DNA from: CAYGDT01 sp964348745
GTDB taxonomy: Bacteria; Patescibacteriota; Gracilibacteria; Peribacterales; Peribacteraceae
Direction: 5' to 3'
Length of the DNA: 5,698 nt
Assembly (NCBI GenBank): GCA_964348745.1
Contig: CAYGDT010000078.1
Location: 1-5,698, forward strand
Shown: piece after piece, positions 1 through 5,698 of the stretch
Numbering within the stretch: position 1 is the first letter of the stretch
How the letters are laid out: each line of letters opens with the position of its first letter
The notes under the pieces: model-generated
What the model saw: only the letters and a program-made list of their open reading frames with translations
The model's database searches: none
Told to the model about the DNA's origin: nothing
Position numbers and translations under genes: made by a program

Positions 1-864
1 CCGTACGACGGAATCCCGCACTTACTGACACCCGTTATCACCGAGGCAGAACGCGCCTTGCAGGCACTGCGCTGGTCTGTTGCGGAAATGGGCAGACGTC
101 TGCATCGATTCTCCGAAGCGCGCGTCCGCAACATCGACGAGTATAACGAGCGTCAGAAAGAGGAAGAGAACCTTCTGCCGCGCATCGTGATCGTGATCGA
201 CGAACTTGCCGATCTGATGATGCGCCAGTACCGCAGAGACACGGAAACCATGGTTGCGCGCATCGCGCAGATGGCTCGCGCAACGGGAATGCACTTAATC
301 ATCGCAACCCAACGGCCGAGCGTCGATATTATTACGGGGCTCATTAAAGCAAACATTCCGACACGTATCGCCTTCCGCACGGTATCCGCAGTAGACTCGC
401 GTACCATTCTCGATTCGATTGGAGCGGAAGACCTCCTCGGACGTGGCGATATGCTCTACATGACGGCAGAAACATCCAGCCCTATACGCGTGCAGGGTAT
501 CCTTGTTACCGGCAAGGAAGTCGAACGCGTGATCAATGCGGTGAAGATCGCCGGAGGCGGAAAGGTTACCGAGCAGATTGAAATGGATGAAAGCCGCGAC
601 GATCAGGATTATGAGTCTGGCAGAGGAACGTCCTACATCAATCTGGACGCCGACGATAACGGCGGAGATGATCTGTTTTTTGAAGCAGTCCGCGTCGTGC
701 AGGAAACGGGAAAAGCGTCGGCAAGTTTATTGCAGCGGCAACTCAAAGTCGGCTACGCACGCGCGGCTCGGCTGCTGGATATTATGGAAGAAAAAAATCT
801 GATCGGACCGAGTAACGGGGCAAAGGCGCGGGAGGTGTACATTGATAAAGTTGCGCAGGGGTGA
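1..864 (+). CDS. ftsK: FtsK/SpoIIIE DNA translocase, C-terminal part (5' truncated by window edge)
   Basis: The reading frame is open from base 1 and gives 287 residues, numbered here from the first visible codon. It begins in the conserved stretch YDGIPHLLTPVIT (2-14), which in FtsK lies shortly after the Walker A loop, so Walker A and the membrane part are outside the window. Visible are the Walker B segment IVIVIDELADLM (62-73), the ATQRPS sensor-like motif (102-107), ANIPTRIAFRTVSAVDSRTIL, and LLGRGDMLYM. An acidic, low-complexity linker (about 195-223) leads to the C-terminal winged-helix gamma domain (about 223-282, LLQRQLKVGYARAARLLDIM), which in the family reads oriented DNA motifs. 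The family is a hexameric ATP-driven DNA pump at the division septum that clears chromosome ends and supports dimer resolution. The TGA stop at 862-864 lies inside the first unit of a tandem repeat, and no hairpin terminator follows. Identity is secure; only the N-terminus is missing. Confidence 0.97.
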   Translation, partial: PYDGIPHLLTPVITEAERALQALRWSVAEMGRRLHRFSEARVRNIDEYNERQKEEENLLPRIVIVIDELADLMMRQYRRDTETMVARIAQMARATGMHLIIATQRPSVDIITGLIKANIPTRIAFRTVSAVDSRTILDSIGAEDLLGRGDMLYMTAETSSPIRVQGILVTGKEVERVINAVKIAGGGKVTEQIEMDESRDDQDYESGRGTSYINLDADDNGGDDLFFEAVRVVQETGKASASLLQRQLKVGYARAARLLDIMEEKNLIGPSNGAKAREVYIDKVAQG

Positions 865-1007
865 TTGGTAAACGGTAATTGGTGATTGGTGATTAGTTAT
901 TGGTGATTAGTGATTGGTGATTAGTTATTGGTGATTAGTTATTGGTGATTAGTTATTGGTGATTAGTGATTGGTGATTAGTTCTTAGTTATTCGTGAGTT
1001 GTCATTG
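861..1007. repeat. Tandem heptanucleotide repeat array, 21 in-phase units
   Basis: Twenty-one consecutive 7-bp units, all beginning with GT, run without a phase break. The three main variants are GTGATTG, GTGATTA and GTTATTG. Units 4-17 (882-979) are perfectly ordered: every second unit is GTGATTA and the one before it is GTGATTG or GTTATTG, so the core is seven 14-bp units that differ only at their third base. The outer units are degenerate (GTAAACG and GTAATTG on the left; GTTCTTA, GTTATTC, GTGAGTT and GTCATTG on the right). The plus strand has no C from 875 to 982. Because 7 is not a multiple of 3, stop codons occur in every frame, so the array is non-coding. It resembles the short tandemly repeated repetitive (STRR) heptamers described in cyanobacteria. 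The first unit contains the ftsK stop codon. Confidence 0.95.
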
Positions 1008-1011
1008 CGGG

Positions 1012-1017
1012 TACAAT
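1012..1017 (+). promoter_or_regulatory. Candidate -10 element (TACAAT) before the HAM1 gene
   Basis: TACAAT matches the TATAAT consensus at 5 of 6 bases and ends 7 bp before the ATG at 1025. Transcription would therefore start at or next to the start codon and give a leaderless mRNA. This fits the absence of any Shine-Dalgarno sequence in front of the gene. I see no good -35 hexamer at 16-18 bp spacing, because that position is in the degenerate end of the heptamer array, and no extended TG. The gene could instead be read through from ftsK, since no terminator separates them. Confidence 0.35.
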
Positions 1018-1024
1018 TGCAATC

Positions 1025-1648
1025 ATGACCAAAAAGAACCTTCTTATCGGAACGAATAATCGCGGGAAATTCATAGAGATTTCAGAAGTTCTTGGCGACC
1101 TTGGGCATGTGCTTCTCAATCCTTTCGATCTTGGGATTACCACTGATCCCGAAGAAACAGGGCTAACCTTCGCAGAAAACGCGCTGCTGAAAGCACGACA
1201 TTTTTTTGAGCAGAGCAATGGAGTTTCAACGATCGCCGACGATTCCGGGATTGTGGTCGATGTGCTTGCGGGCGAGCTTGGAATCCACACCCGTCGCTGG
1301 GGAGCGGGACCAAAGGCATCGGATGAAGAGTGGGTCGCGCATTTTCTCAAACGCATGGAAAACGAGGAAAATCGCAACGCGCGCTTTGTGTGCAATCTTG
1401 CATATATTGATCCTTCAGGAGAGGAACATATTTTTGAAGGACAGTGCGCAGGTGTTATCACGCCGTCACTGGAAGCCGACTACCTGCCGGGTCTTCCGAT
1501 TTCCGCATGTTTCCGACCGGAAGGATTTGATATCGTTTACAGCGCGATGACTGTCGATCAGAAAAATGCGATCAGCCATAGAGGAAGAGCGTTGCAAAGA
1601 TTGCGTGAACATCTCGTTGCTAATGAATCAACGCACCAAGGATATTGA
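1025..1648 (+). CDS. rdgB: RdgB/HAM1-family XTP/dITP diphosphatase (non-canonical purine NTP pyrophosphatase), variant loop
   Basis: This 207-residue protein has the usual family length. The family hydrolyses ITP, dITP and XTP to the monophosphate and pyrophosphate, keeping deaminated purines out of DNA and RNA; it is cytosolic and dimeric. Seen in the sequence: the phosphate-binding N-terminus IGTNNRGK (8-15), the metal-site segment GLTFAENALLKA (46-57, E51), the catalytic segment ADDSGIVVDVL (71-81, D72/D73) and the base-recognition tail KNAISHRGRAL (180-190, H185/R186). Odd points: the conserved G-F/Y-G-Y-D-P loop before the tail is replaced by GLPISACF (156-163), and the usual SARY/SARW motif reads HTRRW (88-92). 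The catalytic residues remain, so activity is likely, but base selectivity could differ. The ATG at 1025 fits the normal N-terminus; no ribosome binding site is visible. The last 29 bp overlap the 3' end of the convergent gene on the other strand. Confidence 0.92.
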   Translation: MTKKNLLIGTNNRGKFIEISEVLGDLGHVLLNPFDLGITTDPEETGLTFAENALLKARHFFEQSNGVSTIADDSGIVVDVLAGELGIHTRRWGAGPKASDEEWVAHFLKRMENEENRNARFVCNLAYIDPSGEEHIFEGQCAGVITPSLEADYLPGLPISACFRPEGFDIVYSAMTVDQKNAISHRGRALQRLREHLVANESTHQGY

Positions 1649-2099
1649 ACGCGTGAGAGAAAAACGAAGAAATCCTCTGCTGATAGTTTTCAACGCTATC
1701 ACCATACTCTGGCGCTTCATTTCCCGAAGCATACATGCCAATCATATTCTGTTCAGTTTTCGAAATATTATAATCATCCAGATTAACAGGCGGACGCGCA
1801 CTGCGAATCGTCGATGCAATTTTACTGCGAATTTCAATGAGTGCCCTTCGACATAGTGAGAGATCAGAACAGTTTATAGCATAAAAAACTCCATACACGC
1901 CGCAGTTAAGCATCTGAGAAATTGCAGCAGCTTGTTTTTCAAGAATTCCAACGTATTCTGCTGTTGTTATGCCTGCACAAGCTACAAAAGAGCATGCGGC
2001 AACGACTTTCCGTAACCGTAGAAGACTATCCTGCTCCAATTGAAACTCCTCAAGTCGCTCAGCTGCACGGACCAGATTTGGATCGCGCTCGTTTTCCAT
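1620..2099 (-). CDS. Hypothetical protein, 159 aa, coupled to the helicase-nuclease gene
   Basis: I do not recognise a family. The ATG (2097-2099) lies one base after the TAA of the helicase-nuclease gene, with no clear Shine-Dalgarno sequence, which suggests termination-reinitiation coupling in a two-gene operon. The N-terminus is charged and probably helical (residues 2-31, rich in Glu, Arg and Leu). A hydrophobic, Ala/Cys-rich stretch follows (32-53) that could be a buried helix or a marginal membrane segment. Cysteines sit at 36, 41, 66, 77 and 83; the C-terminal half is polar and Tyr/Asn-rich and has none. No enzymatic motif is seen. The DNA is AT-richer than its surroundings: a hand count gives about 41% GC for 1681-1920 against about 57% for 3721-3960 inside the helicase gene. 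This suggests an accessory or recently acquired gene, or weak constraint. Support for its being real comes from the unbroken frame, the 1-bp junction and the tail-to-tail packing; a chance frame cannot be excluded. Confidence 0.7.
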   Translation of the reverse strand: MENERDPNLVRAAERLEEFQLEQDSLLRLRKVVAACSFVACAGITTAEYVGILEKQAAAISQMLNCGVYGVFYAINCSDLSLCRRALIEIRSKIASTIRSARPPVNLDDYNISKTEQNMIGMYASGNEAPEYGDSVENYQQRISSFFSHAFNILGALIH

Positions 2100-2100
2100 G

Positions 2101-5100
2101 TTATGAATCTTTGCAAGAAATCGGCGTAAAGTCCAGATCGATGATCTTACTCCACACAGTTTCGATAAGAGCAGTCAATTCCCTGCGTTCGCCCTCTCCG
2201 ATGGCATATGAGCGAGTTTCGGGGTCATCCGCTCCTTCCCCGACGAATTCCAAACGAAACTCCTTTGGCTCCAGCATGCCGTAACCATTACGGATCAATA
2301 GATCGTAAAACACCAACTGGCGATGGTAGCCGTAGTCCAGAATCTGCTTGGGGGATTTTGGTTTTCCGGTTTTAAAGTCCGTCACCACGCACGCGGAGGA
2401 GTGCGGTTCCAGAAGATCGATACGATCAATTTTCCCTTTAATCGGAATATCGCCCAAATGCGTATCGATATTGAATTCAACCTTATGCACGATGGGATAC
2501 GGCGGCGTAAGATTCGACTGAGCGAACCTTCGAATGGTCTGTTCTCCAAGGTGTAAAAGACGCTCGTATTCTTTTTTGGTCAGCAACTCGTCACTGGAAA
2601 GATGCCGGGTGAATACTGCGAGAAGATCTGCAACCGGTAATACTTTGCCCTCACGCACGGACTCCGCCCACTGCGCGAGCACATGGTGCACCGCGTTCCC
2701 ATACGCAAAGTGCGGCTCTTTGGCCTGCGGAACCTGTAGCAAGTGGACATCGATAAACCGCTGCGGATCGTCGAGAAAATCAGTGAGCGCCGTAGGGGAA
2801 AGCTTAAAGTGCTCTATGCGTTTTTTTAGATAGCTGCGGAGCTCTTCATCGAAATCGCGCACGGGCACTGTAAGCAATGTCGACATCTGTTCGGGGTGGG
2901 CGACATCTCGGTGCTCTTCGGAGAGATTTCCGCACTCCGCGAAGAACCCCGATGGCGAGACGGCCTTAACACTGTCGCCATCCGTCAGTTCATTGGGGCA
3001 GATAAAGAGCAGCTCGCGTTTCGCGCGCGTCATGGCAACGAAAGCAACACGGCGTTCGTCTTGGTTTTGCTCAAAAGACTTCTGATCCTTTTCCCAACCA
3101 AAGAGCAGGTCCTCGGGCACGGAAAGGGAAGAAGGGTTTCTACGCTTGTCCCAGTGGCCTTCGCGGAAGTTGCCGAGAATCACCGTGTGGAACTCCAGTC
3201 CTTTGCTCTTATGCGCTGTCATCAGTTGTACGCCGGATTCCGTAAGGTGCGGGAGATCGTAACTGAGTCTCAGATCGGAATTGTCGGGGTTTTGGTAGTA
3301 GGATAGATCATCCAGAAACGCACGGAATGAAAAGTGAGGCTGCTCGTACGCACGACGCGATATGCGGTCAAAGAATTCTTGTGCAGCGGCGAAGTCGATG
3401 ATATCCATACCTTTCGATCCTGCGTGGAGTATGCCGCAATCACGATACACATGCTCCAGCGTCTCCAGTACCGTTCGCAGGTCGCTCTTGTTATGGAGAT
3501 CGAGAAGAATGTCACGCGCAGCGACAAGTGGTTCGCTCTGACGCAGGGCAAAATCTTCCTTCTCCATAGAAAGCGCAATTTCCATCAAGGATGTCCTTCG
3601 CTCACGCGTGGCGCTATTGAGTGTTGCAATATCGGCAGGATGACACCCGAAACACGCACAGGAAAGCGCGCTGGAAAAAGCGGCATTGCTCTGCGGATCC
3701 ATAATGGCACCAAGGATCGCGAGCGTCTGCCCGACGAGAGGATGCGAAAGCAGATCGAGCTTTCCGGAGAGCACGACCGGAATGCTCCGCGCTTTAAAAA
3801 CTTCGTGCAGCGGAAGCAACTCAGCGTTCGTCTGCACGATAACCGCGATGTCGTCCGGAGCAATTCCGTCGTGCAAACGATCATCGACAAGATCCGCAAT
3901 CAGCCACGGTTCTGCCATGTCGCTTGCGGCAAAGAGCATGAAGGGGGGAACTCCCTTTTCCTTCGTTGCAGCGACCAGATGTTTGTCCAGATCAGCGACT
4001 CTGCCCACGAGGCGCTCAGTGTTCTTTTCAATCAACGACTCCGCAGCATCCAGAATCGGCTGTGTGCAGCGGTAACTCGTCGTCAACGGTATGATCGGCG
4101 CCGCTGTAAATCTCTCGCGAAACGAGAGGATATTTTTGAGGTTTGCACCCTGAAAACGATAGATCGCCTGATCATCATCACCGACGATGAACACATTGGG
4201 GTGTTTATCGGGAGTCGGATCGGTCGTCAGCTGTTCTATCAGACGATACTGCGCACCGTTTGTATCTTGGAATTCATCCACAAGAAGGTACTGGTAGCGC
4301 TCCTGTACACCGGCAAGCAGCCAGTCTTCCTCTTCGAGCGCATGTATGACATTTAGAATCATGTCTTCAAAATCGTAGCGACCGGTTTCTAGCAGCATCG
4401 CCTGATAACGATAGAAGATTTCGAGAAACTCCCGAAATTTAAGAGCCGAAAGCATGTTGCGTGCATGGATTTTGGTACCAACCTTGCTCTTGCTTTCCAT
4501 GTGAGCATCGTATTCCTGCGCGATTGTTTCCAGTCGATCACGGTCGGTCACACCTTCGCGCTTGAGTTGTTGGATTCTTCCTAAAATATCGCGAGTCCTT
4601 GCATAGGGCGATTTCGCATTCACCAAATGCAATCCGGGGAGAAGTTGATCAATAATTGTGTTCAAGCTTCTGTGGCGCTCGACGTCGCTGATTTGTTTGA
4701 GACAAGACCATTCCTCAAAAACACTCGGATGCGATCGAATAATATCGTTGCAAAATCCGTGCATGGTATTCACCGTGACTCCGTACGCGTCCGGGCCGAT
4801 AATCTCTCGGAGACGCTTTCGCATGGCAGAAGCTCCGCTTTTGCTAAACGTCAAACAGAGAATATTCCACGGCTTCATCTGAGTCTTTCGAAGAATATTG
4901 GCTACACGAAGAGCAAGAACCTGTGTCTTCCCCGTACCGGGACCTGCGACAACCATGACCGGCCCGTCGATGAAATCTACGGCGGACCTCTGCTGCGGAT
5001 TCAGCGAAGCATACGCCTGATCAAACACCGCATTCGTCGAACCTACAGTTTTTTTTGCTGCCTTTATCGAAGCGGGCTCGCCGTTTTTCTTTGCATTCTT

Positions 5101-5106
5101 CGGCAC
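2101..5106 (-). CDS. UvrD/Rep-family superfamily 1 helicase fused to a PD-(D/E)XK (RecB/Cas4-like) nuclease
   Basis: The protein has 1001 residues. Helicase motifs in order: Q motif LNPQQRSAV (35-43); Walker A AGPGTGKT (54-61); Ia LTFSKSGASAM (85-95); TMHGF (114-118); motif II LLVDEFQDTN (274-283); motif III VGDDDQAIYRFQGA (308-321); motif IV SYRCTQPI (344-351); motif V LMTAHKSKGLEF (628-639); motif VI VAFVAMTRAKREL (687-699). The C-terminal nuclease shows LSPTALTDFLDDPQRF (769-784), GNAVHH (803-808), GKIDRID (891-897), the catalytic VTDFKTGK (908-915, D910/K912) and the QLVFY (930-934) Q-x3-Y motif. The layout and length resemble actinobacterial AdnA/AdnB, and more loosely AddA/RecB, so the likely role is ATP-driven unwinding and resection of DNA ends; this is inference. 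Only two cysteines (906, 998) lie in the nuclease domain, so the Fe-S staple of AddB/Cas4 types is absent. The start is GTG: an in-frame TAG lies four codons upstream and no ATG lies between. Shine-Dalgarno is weak at best. Confidence 0.95.
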   Translation of the reverse strand: MPKNAKKNGEPASIKAAKKTVGSTNAVFDQAYASLNPQQRSAVDFIDGPVMVVAGPGTGKTQVLALRVANILRKTQMKPWNILCLTFSKSGASAMRKRLREIIGPDAYGVTVNTMHGFCNDIIRSHPSVFEEWSCLKQISDVERHRSLNTIIDQLLPGLHLVNAKSPYARTRDILGRIQQLKREGVTDRDRLETIAQEYDAHMESKSKVGTKIHARNMLSALKFREFLEIFYRYQAMLLETGRYDFEDMILNVIHALEEEDWLLAGVQERYQYLLVDEFQDTNGAQYRLIEQLTTDPTPDKHPNVFIVGDDDQAIYRFQGANLKNILSFRERFTAAPIIPLTTSYRCTQPILDAAESLIEKNTERLVGRVADLDKHLVAATKEKGVPPFMLFAASDMAEPWLIADLVDDRLHDGIAPDDIAVIVQTNAELLPLHEVFKARSIPVVLSGKLDLLSHPLVGQTLAILGAIMDPQSNAAFSSALSCACFGCHPADIATLNSATRERRTSLMEIALSMEKEDFALRQSEPLVAARDILLDLHNKSDLRTVLETLEHVYRDCGILHAGSKGMDIIDFAAAQEFFDRISRRAYEQPHFSFRAFLDDLSYYQNPDNSDLRLSYDLPHLTESGVQLMTAHKSKGLEFHTVILGNFREGHWDKRRNPSSLSVPEDLLFGWEKDQKSFEQNQDERRVAFVAMTRAKRELLFICPNELTDGDSVKAVSPSGFFAECGNLSEEHRDVAHPEQMSTLLTVPVRDFDEELRSYLKKRIEHFKLSPTALTDFLDDPQRFIDVHLLQVPQAKEPHFAYGNAVHHVLAQWAESVREGKVLPVADLLAVFTRHLSSDELLTKKEYERLLHLGEQTIRRFAQSNLTPPYPIVHKVEFNIDTHLGDIPIKGKIDRIDLLEPHSSACVVTDFKTGKPKSPKQILDYGYHRQLVFYDLLIRNGYGMLEPKEFRLEFVGEGADDPETRSYAIGEGERRELTALIETVWSKIIDLDFTPISCKDS

Positions 5107-5224
5107 ATCTTCATGCTAGCACGAAGAAACAAGACAATGCATGCGTAAAACTGACGAGTGAATCTCTACAATGATTAACGCACTACGCAAGATTACAATC
5201 CTACAAGCGGGTGATACACTTTTT

Positions 5225-5254
5225 GGTAACTTGCCATTTGGCAACTTTTATACC
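5225..5254. promoter_or_regulatory. Inverted repeat in the leader of the DUF378 gene
   Basis: TTGCCA-TT-TGGCAA (5231-5244) is a 6-bp perfect inverted repeat with a 2-base centre. It is flanked by GGTA (5225-5228) and TACC (5251-5254), which can extend the pairing across an uneven internal loop. The same stretch holds a near-direct repeat, GGTAACTT (5225-5232) and GGCAACTT (5240-5247), 15 bp apart. It lies 18 bp before the DUF378 start, so it could be a regulator-binding site or an mRNA hairpin. A weak extended -10 (TG-A-TACACT, 5212-5220) just upstream would place the repeat at the start of the transcript, and TACAAT also occurs at 5167-5172 and 5194-5199. None of these has a good -35. Confidence 0.4.
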
Positions 5255-5272
5255 ATCTTTCCCCACCCTCAT

Positions 5273-5482
5273 ATGTCCATGTGTAAAGCATGTTACTGGC
5301 TGGTGATCATCGGAGCCCTGAACTGGGGTCTCGTTGGCATCGGCGGATTTGTAGGTTCTGACCTTAACGTTGTCCACATGATTGTGGGAGCTTGGCCGCA
5401 GGTTGAGTGGATCGTTTACATCGTCGTCGGTCTCGCCGCCGTCTGCAAGCTCGTAAAAGGCGGAAAGTGCTCGACAAAATAA
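5273..5482 (+). CDS. DUF378 family small membrane protein
   Basis: The 69-residue product has the family signature IIGALNWGLVG (12-22) and the second conserved half WPQVEWIVYIVVGLAAV (41-57). Two membrane helices are predicted at about residues 7-27 and 44-61, joined by a short segment GSDLNVVHMIVGAW, with a basic, Cys-containing tail (KLVKGGKCSTK). The family is widespread, of unknown function, and usually 60-80 residues long. The frame stays open upstream to an ATG at 5171, which would add 34 residues; I prefer ATG 5273 (or 5279) because homology begins there and the extension does not resemble a DUF378 protein. No Shine-Dalgarno is visible, since the bases before the start are pyrimidine-rich. 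The gene is transcribed away from the helicase-nuclease gene and has its own terminator, so it is probably monocistronic. Confidence 0.88.
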   Translation: MSMCKACYWLVIIGALNWGLVGIGGFVGSDLNVVHMIVGAWPQVEWIVYIVVGLAAVCKLVKGGKCSTK

Positions 5483-5504
5483 GTACGGAAGAATAACAAC
5501 AGGG

Positions 5505-5530
5505 AGCCAAGATATTCATCTTGGCTTTTT
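5505..5530 (+). terminator. Rho-independent terminator of the DUF378 gene
   Basis: A perfect 9-bp stem (AGCCAAGAT, 5505-5513, with ATCTTGGCT, 5518-5526) closes a 4-base loop (ATTC) and runs straight into five T residues (5526-5530). It begins 22 bp after the DUF378 stop. Read from the minus strand the hairpin has no U-tract, so it acts on plus-strand transcripts and is at best a weak stop for the convergent gene. Confidence 0.92.
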
Positions 5531-5556
5531 GTGTATGGAACAACCGGGAGATGTTG

Positions 5557-5698
5557 TTACTCGTCGGGAAAATCTGCGTCCGGATTGACGGCTATACCGG
5601 CAATCTCCTGCTCGAAAGCGCAACTGTCGCATTTTTTGATTTCCTTTCCCGCTTTCGTTAAACGCACCATTTCGCCCTTACCACACTTGGAACATGTT
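5557..5698 (-). CDS. Zinc-ribbon protein, C-terminal part (5' truncated by window edge)
   Basis: Only the last 46 codons are inside the window, ending in TAA at 5557-5559. The visible protein starts TCSKCGKGEMVRLTKAGKE and contains two CxxC pairs, CSKC and CDSC, 17 residues apart: a standard zinc-ribbon spacing. It ends in an acidic tail (NPDADFPDE). The ribbon recalls the KCGxxM-type fingers at the C-terminus of bacterial topoisomerase I, but it could equally be a small stand-alone zinc-ribbon protein that starts just outside the window; the visible part does not decide. It converges on the DUF378 gene. Downstream on its own strand I see only a weak AACAAC/GTTGTT hairpin (5539-5558) and no U-tract. 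Confidence 0.72.
   Translation of the reverse strand, partial: TCSKCGKGEMVRLTKAGKEIKKCDSCAFEQEIAGIAVNPDADFPDE

Noticed and set aside
862..920. Read-through of TGA as Gly or Trp extending FtsK
   Set aside because: The FtsK winged-helix domain is complete before the TGA, read-through would translate only the simple repeat, and the HAM1 gene also ends naturally at TGA.
861..1007. CRISPR array or attachment-site cluster
   Set aside because: The repeats are 7 bp with no spacers between them, and there are no cas genes or integrase in the window.
1681..1701. TGATAG/CTATCA inverted repeat as a terminator for the HAM1 gene
   Set aside because: Only 6 bp of AT-rich stem with a 9-base loop and no T-tract; it lies inside the coding region of the opposite gene.
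1566..1856. Plus-strand frame of 96 codons at the end of the HAM1 gene
   Set aside because: It overlaps the HAM1 3' end in another frame and is antisense to the 159-residue gene; its composition (Arg/Ile/Asn-rich) looks like a shadow.
3334..4356. Long open frame (340 codons) on the plus strand
   Set aside because: It lies wholly antisense to the helicase-nuclease gene, has no recognisable domain, and its sequence is what the opposite strand of conserved helicase codons would give by chance.
5171..5272. ATG 5171 as the start of the DUF378 protein (103 residues)
   Set aside because: The first 34 residues are unlike the family, and DUF378 homology and usual length fit a start at 5273 or 5279. 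A TACAAT element also overlaps this ATG.
5539..5558. AACAAC/GTTGTT hairpin as a terminator of the right-edge zinc-ribbon gene
   Set aside because: Weak 6-bp stem with an 8-base loop, overlaps the stop codon and has no U-tract on the minus strand.

Overview
The window looks like chromosomal DNA from a small-genome bacterium. A Patescibacteria/CPR lineage of middling GC, for example Peribacteria-like, is my best guess. That guess rests on the style of the proteins: an RdgB/HAM1 enzyme without the usual FGYDP loop, a single-chain UvrD-nuclease, a DUF378 protein and almost no Shine-Dalgarno sequences. No single marker proves it. TGA works as a stop codon at the ends of both ftsK and the HAM1 gene, so the UGA=Gly code of Gracilibacteria/Absconditabacteria does not apply.

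Layout: 1-864 (+) is the 3' end of an FtsK/SpoIIIE DNA translocase gene. From its stop codon runs a 147-bp array of 21 in-phase 7-bp repeats (861-1007), ending 17 bp before an RdgB/HAM1-type XTP/dITP diphosphatase gene (1025-1648, +). Tail-to-tail with that gene, overlapping by 29 bp, is an unrecognised 159-residue protein (1620-2099, -). One base separates it from a 1001-residue UvrD-family helicase with a C-terminal PD-(D/E)XK nuclease (2101-5106, -). The two minus-strand genes look like a bicistronic, translationally coupled operon. After a divergent intergenic region with an inverted repeat comes a small DUF378 membrane protein (5273-5482, +), closed by a clear intrinsic terminator (5505-5530). 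The right edge holds the 3' end of a minus-strand gene for a zinc-ribbon protein (5557-5698).

Together: FtsK (chromosome segregation), the HAM1 enzyme (nucleotide-pool cleaning) and the helicase-nuclease (probably DNA end processing and repair) are genome-maintenance functions, but only the helicase-nuclease and the small ORFan are tightly linked. Most of the window is ordinary housekeeping DNA. The points worth a second look are the heptamer array that supplies the ftsK stop codon, the AT-richer ORFan coupled to the helicase-nuclease, the altered HAM1 active-site loop, and the apparent lack of Fe-S cysteines in the nuclease domain.
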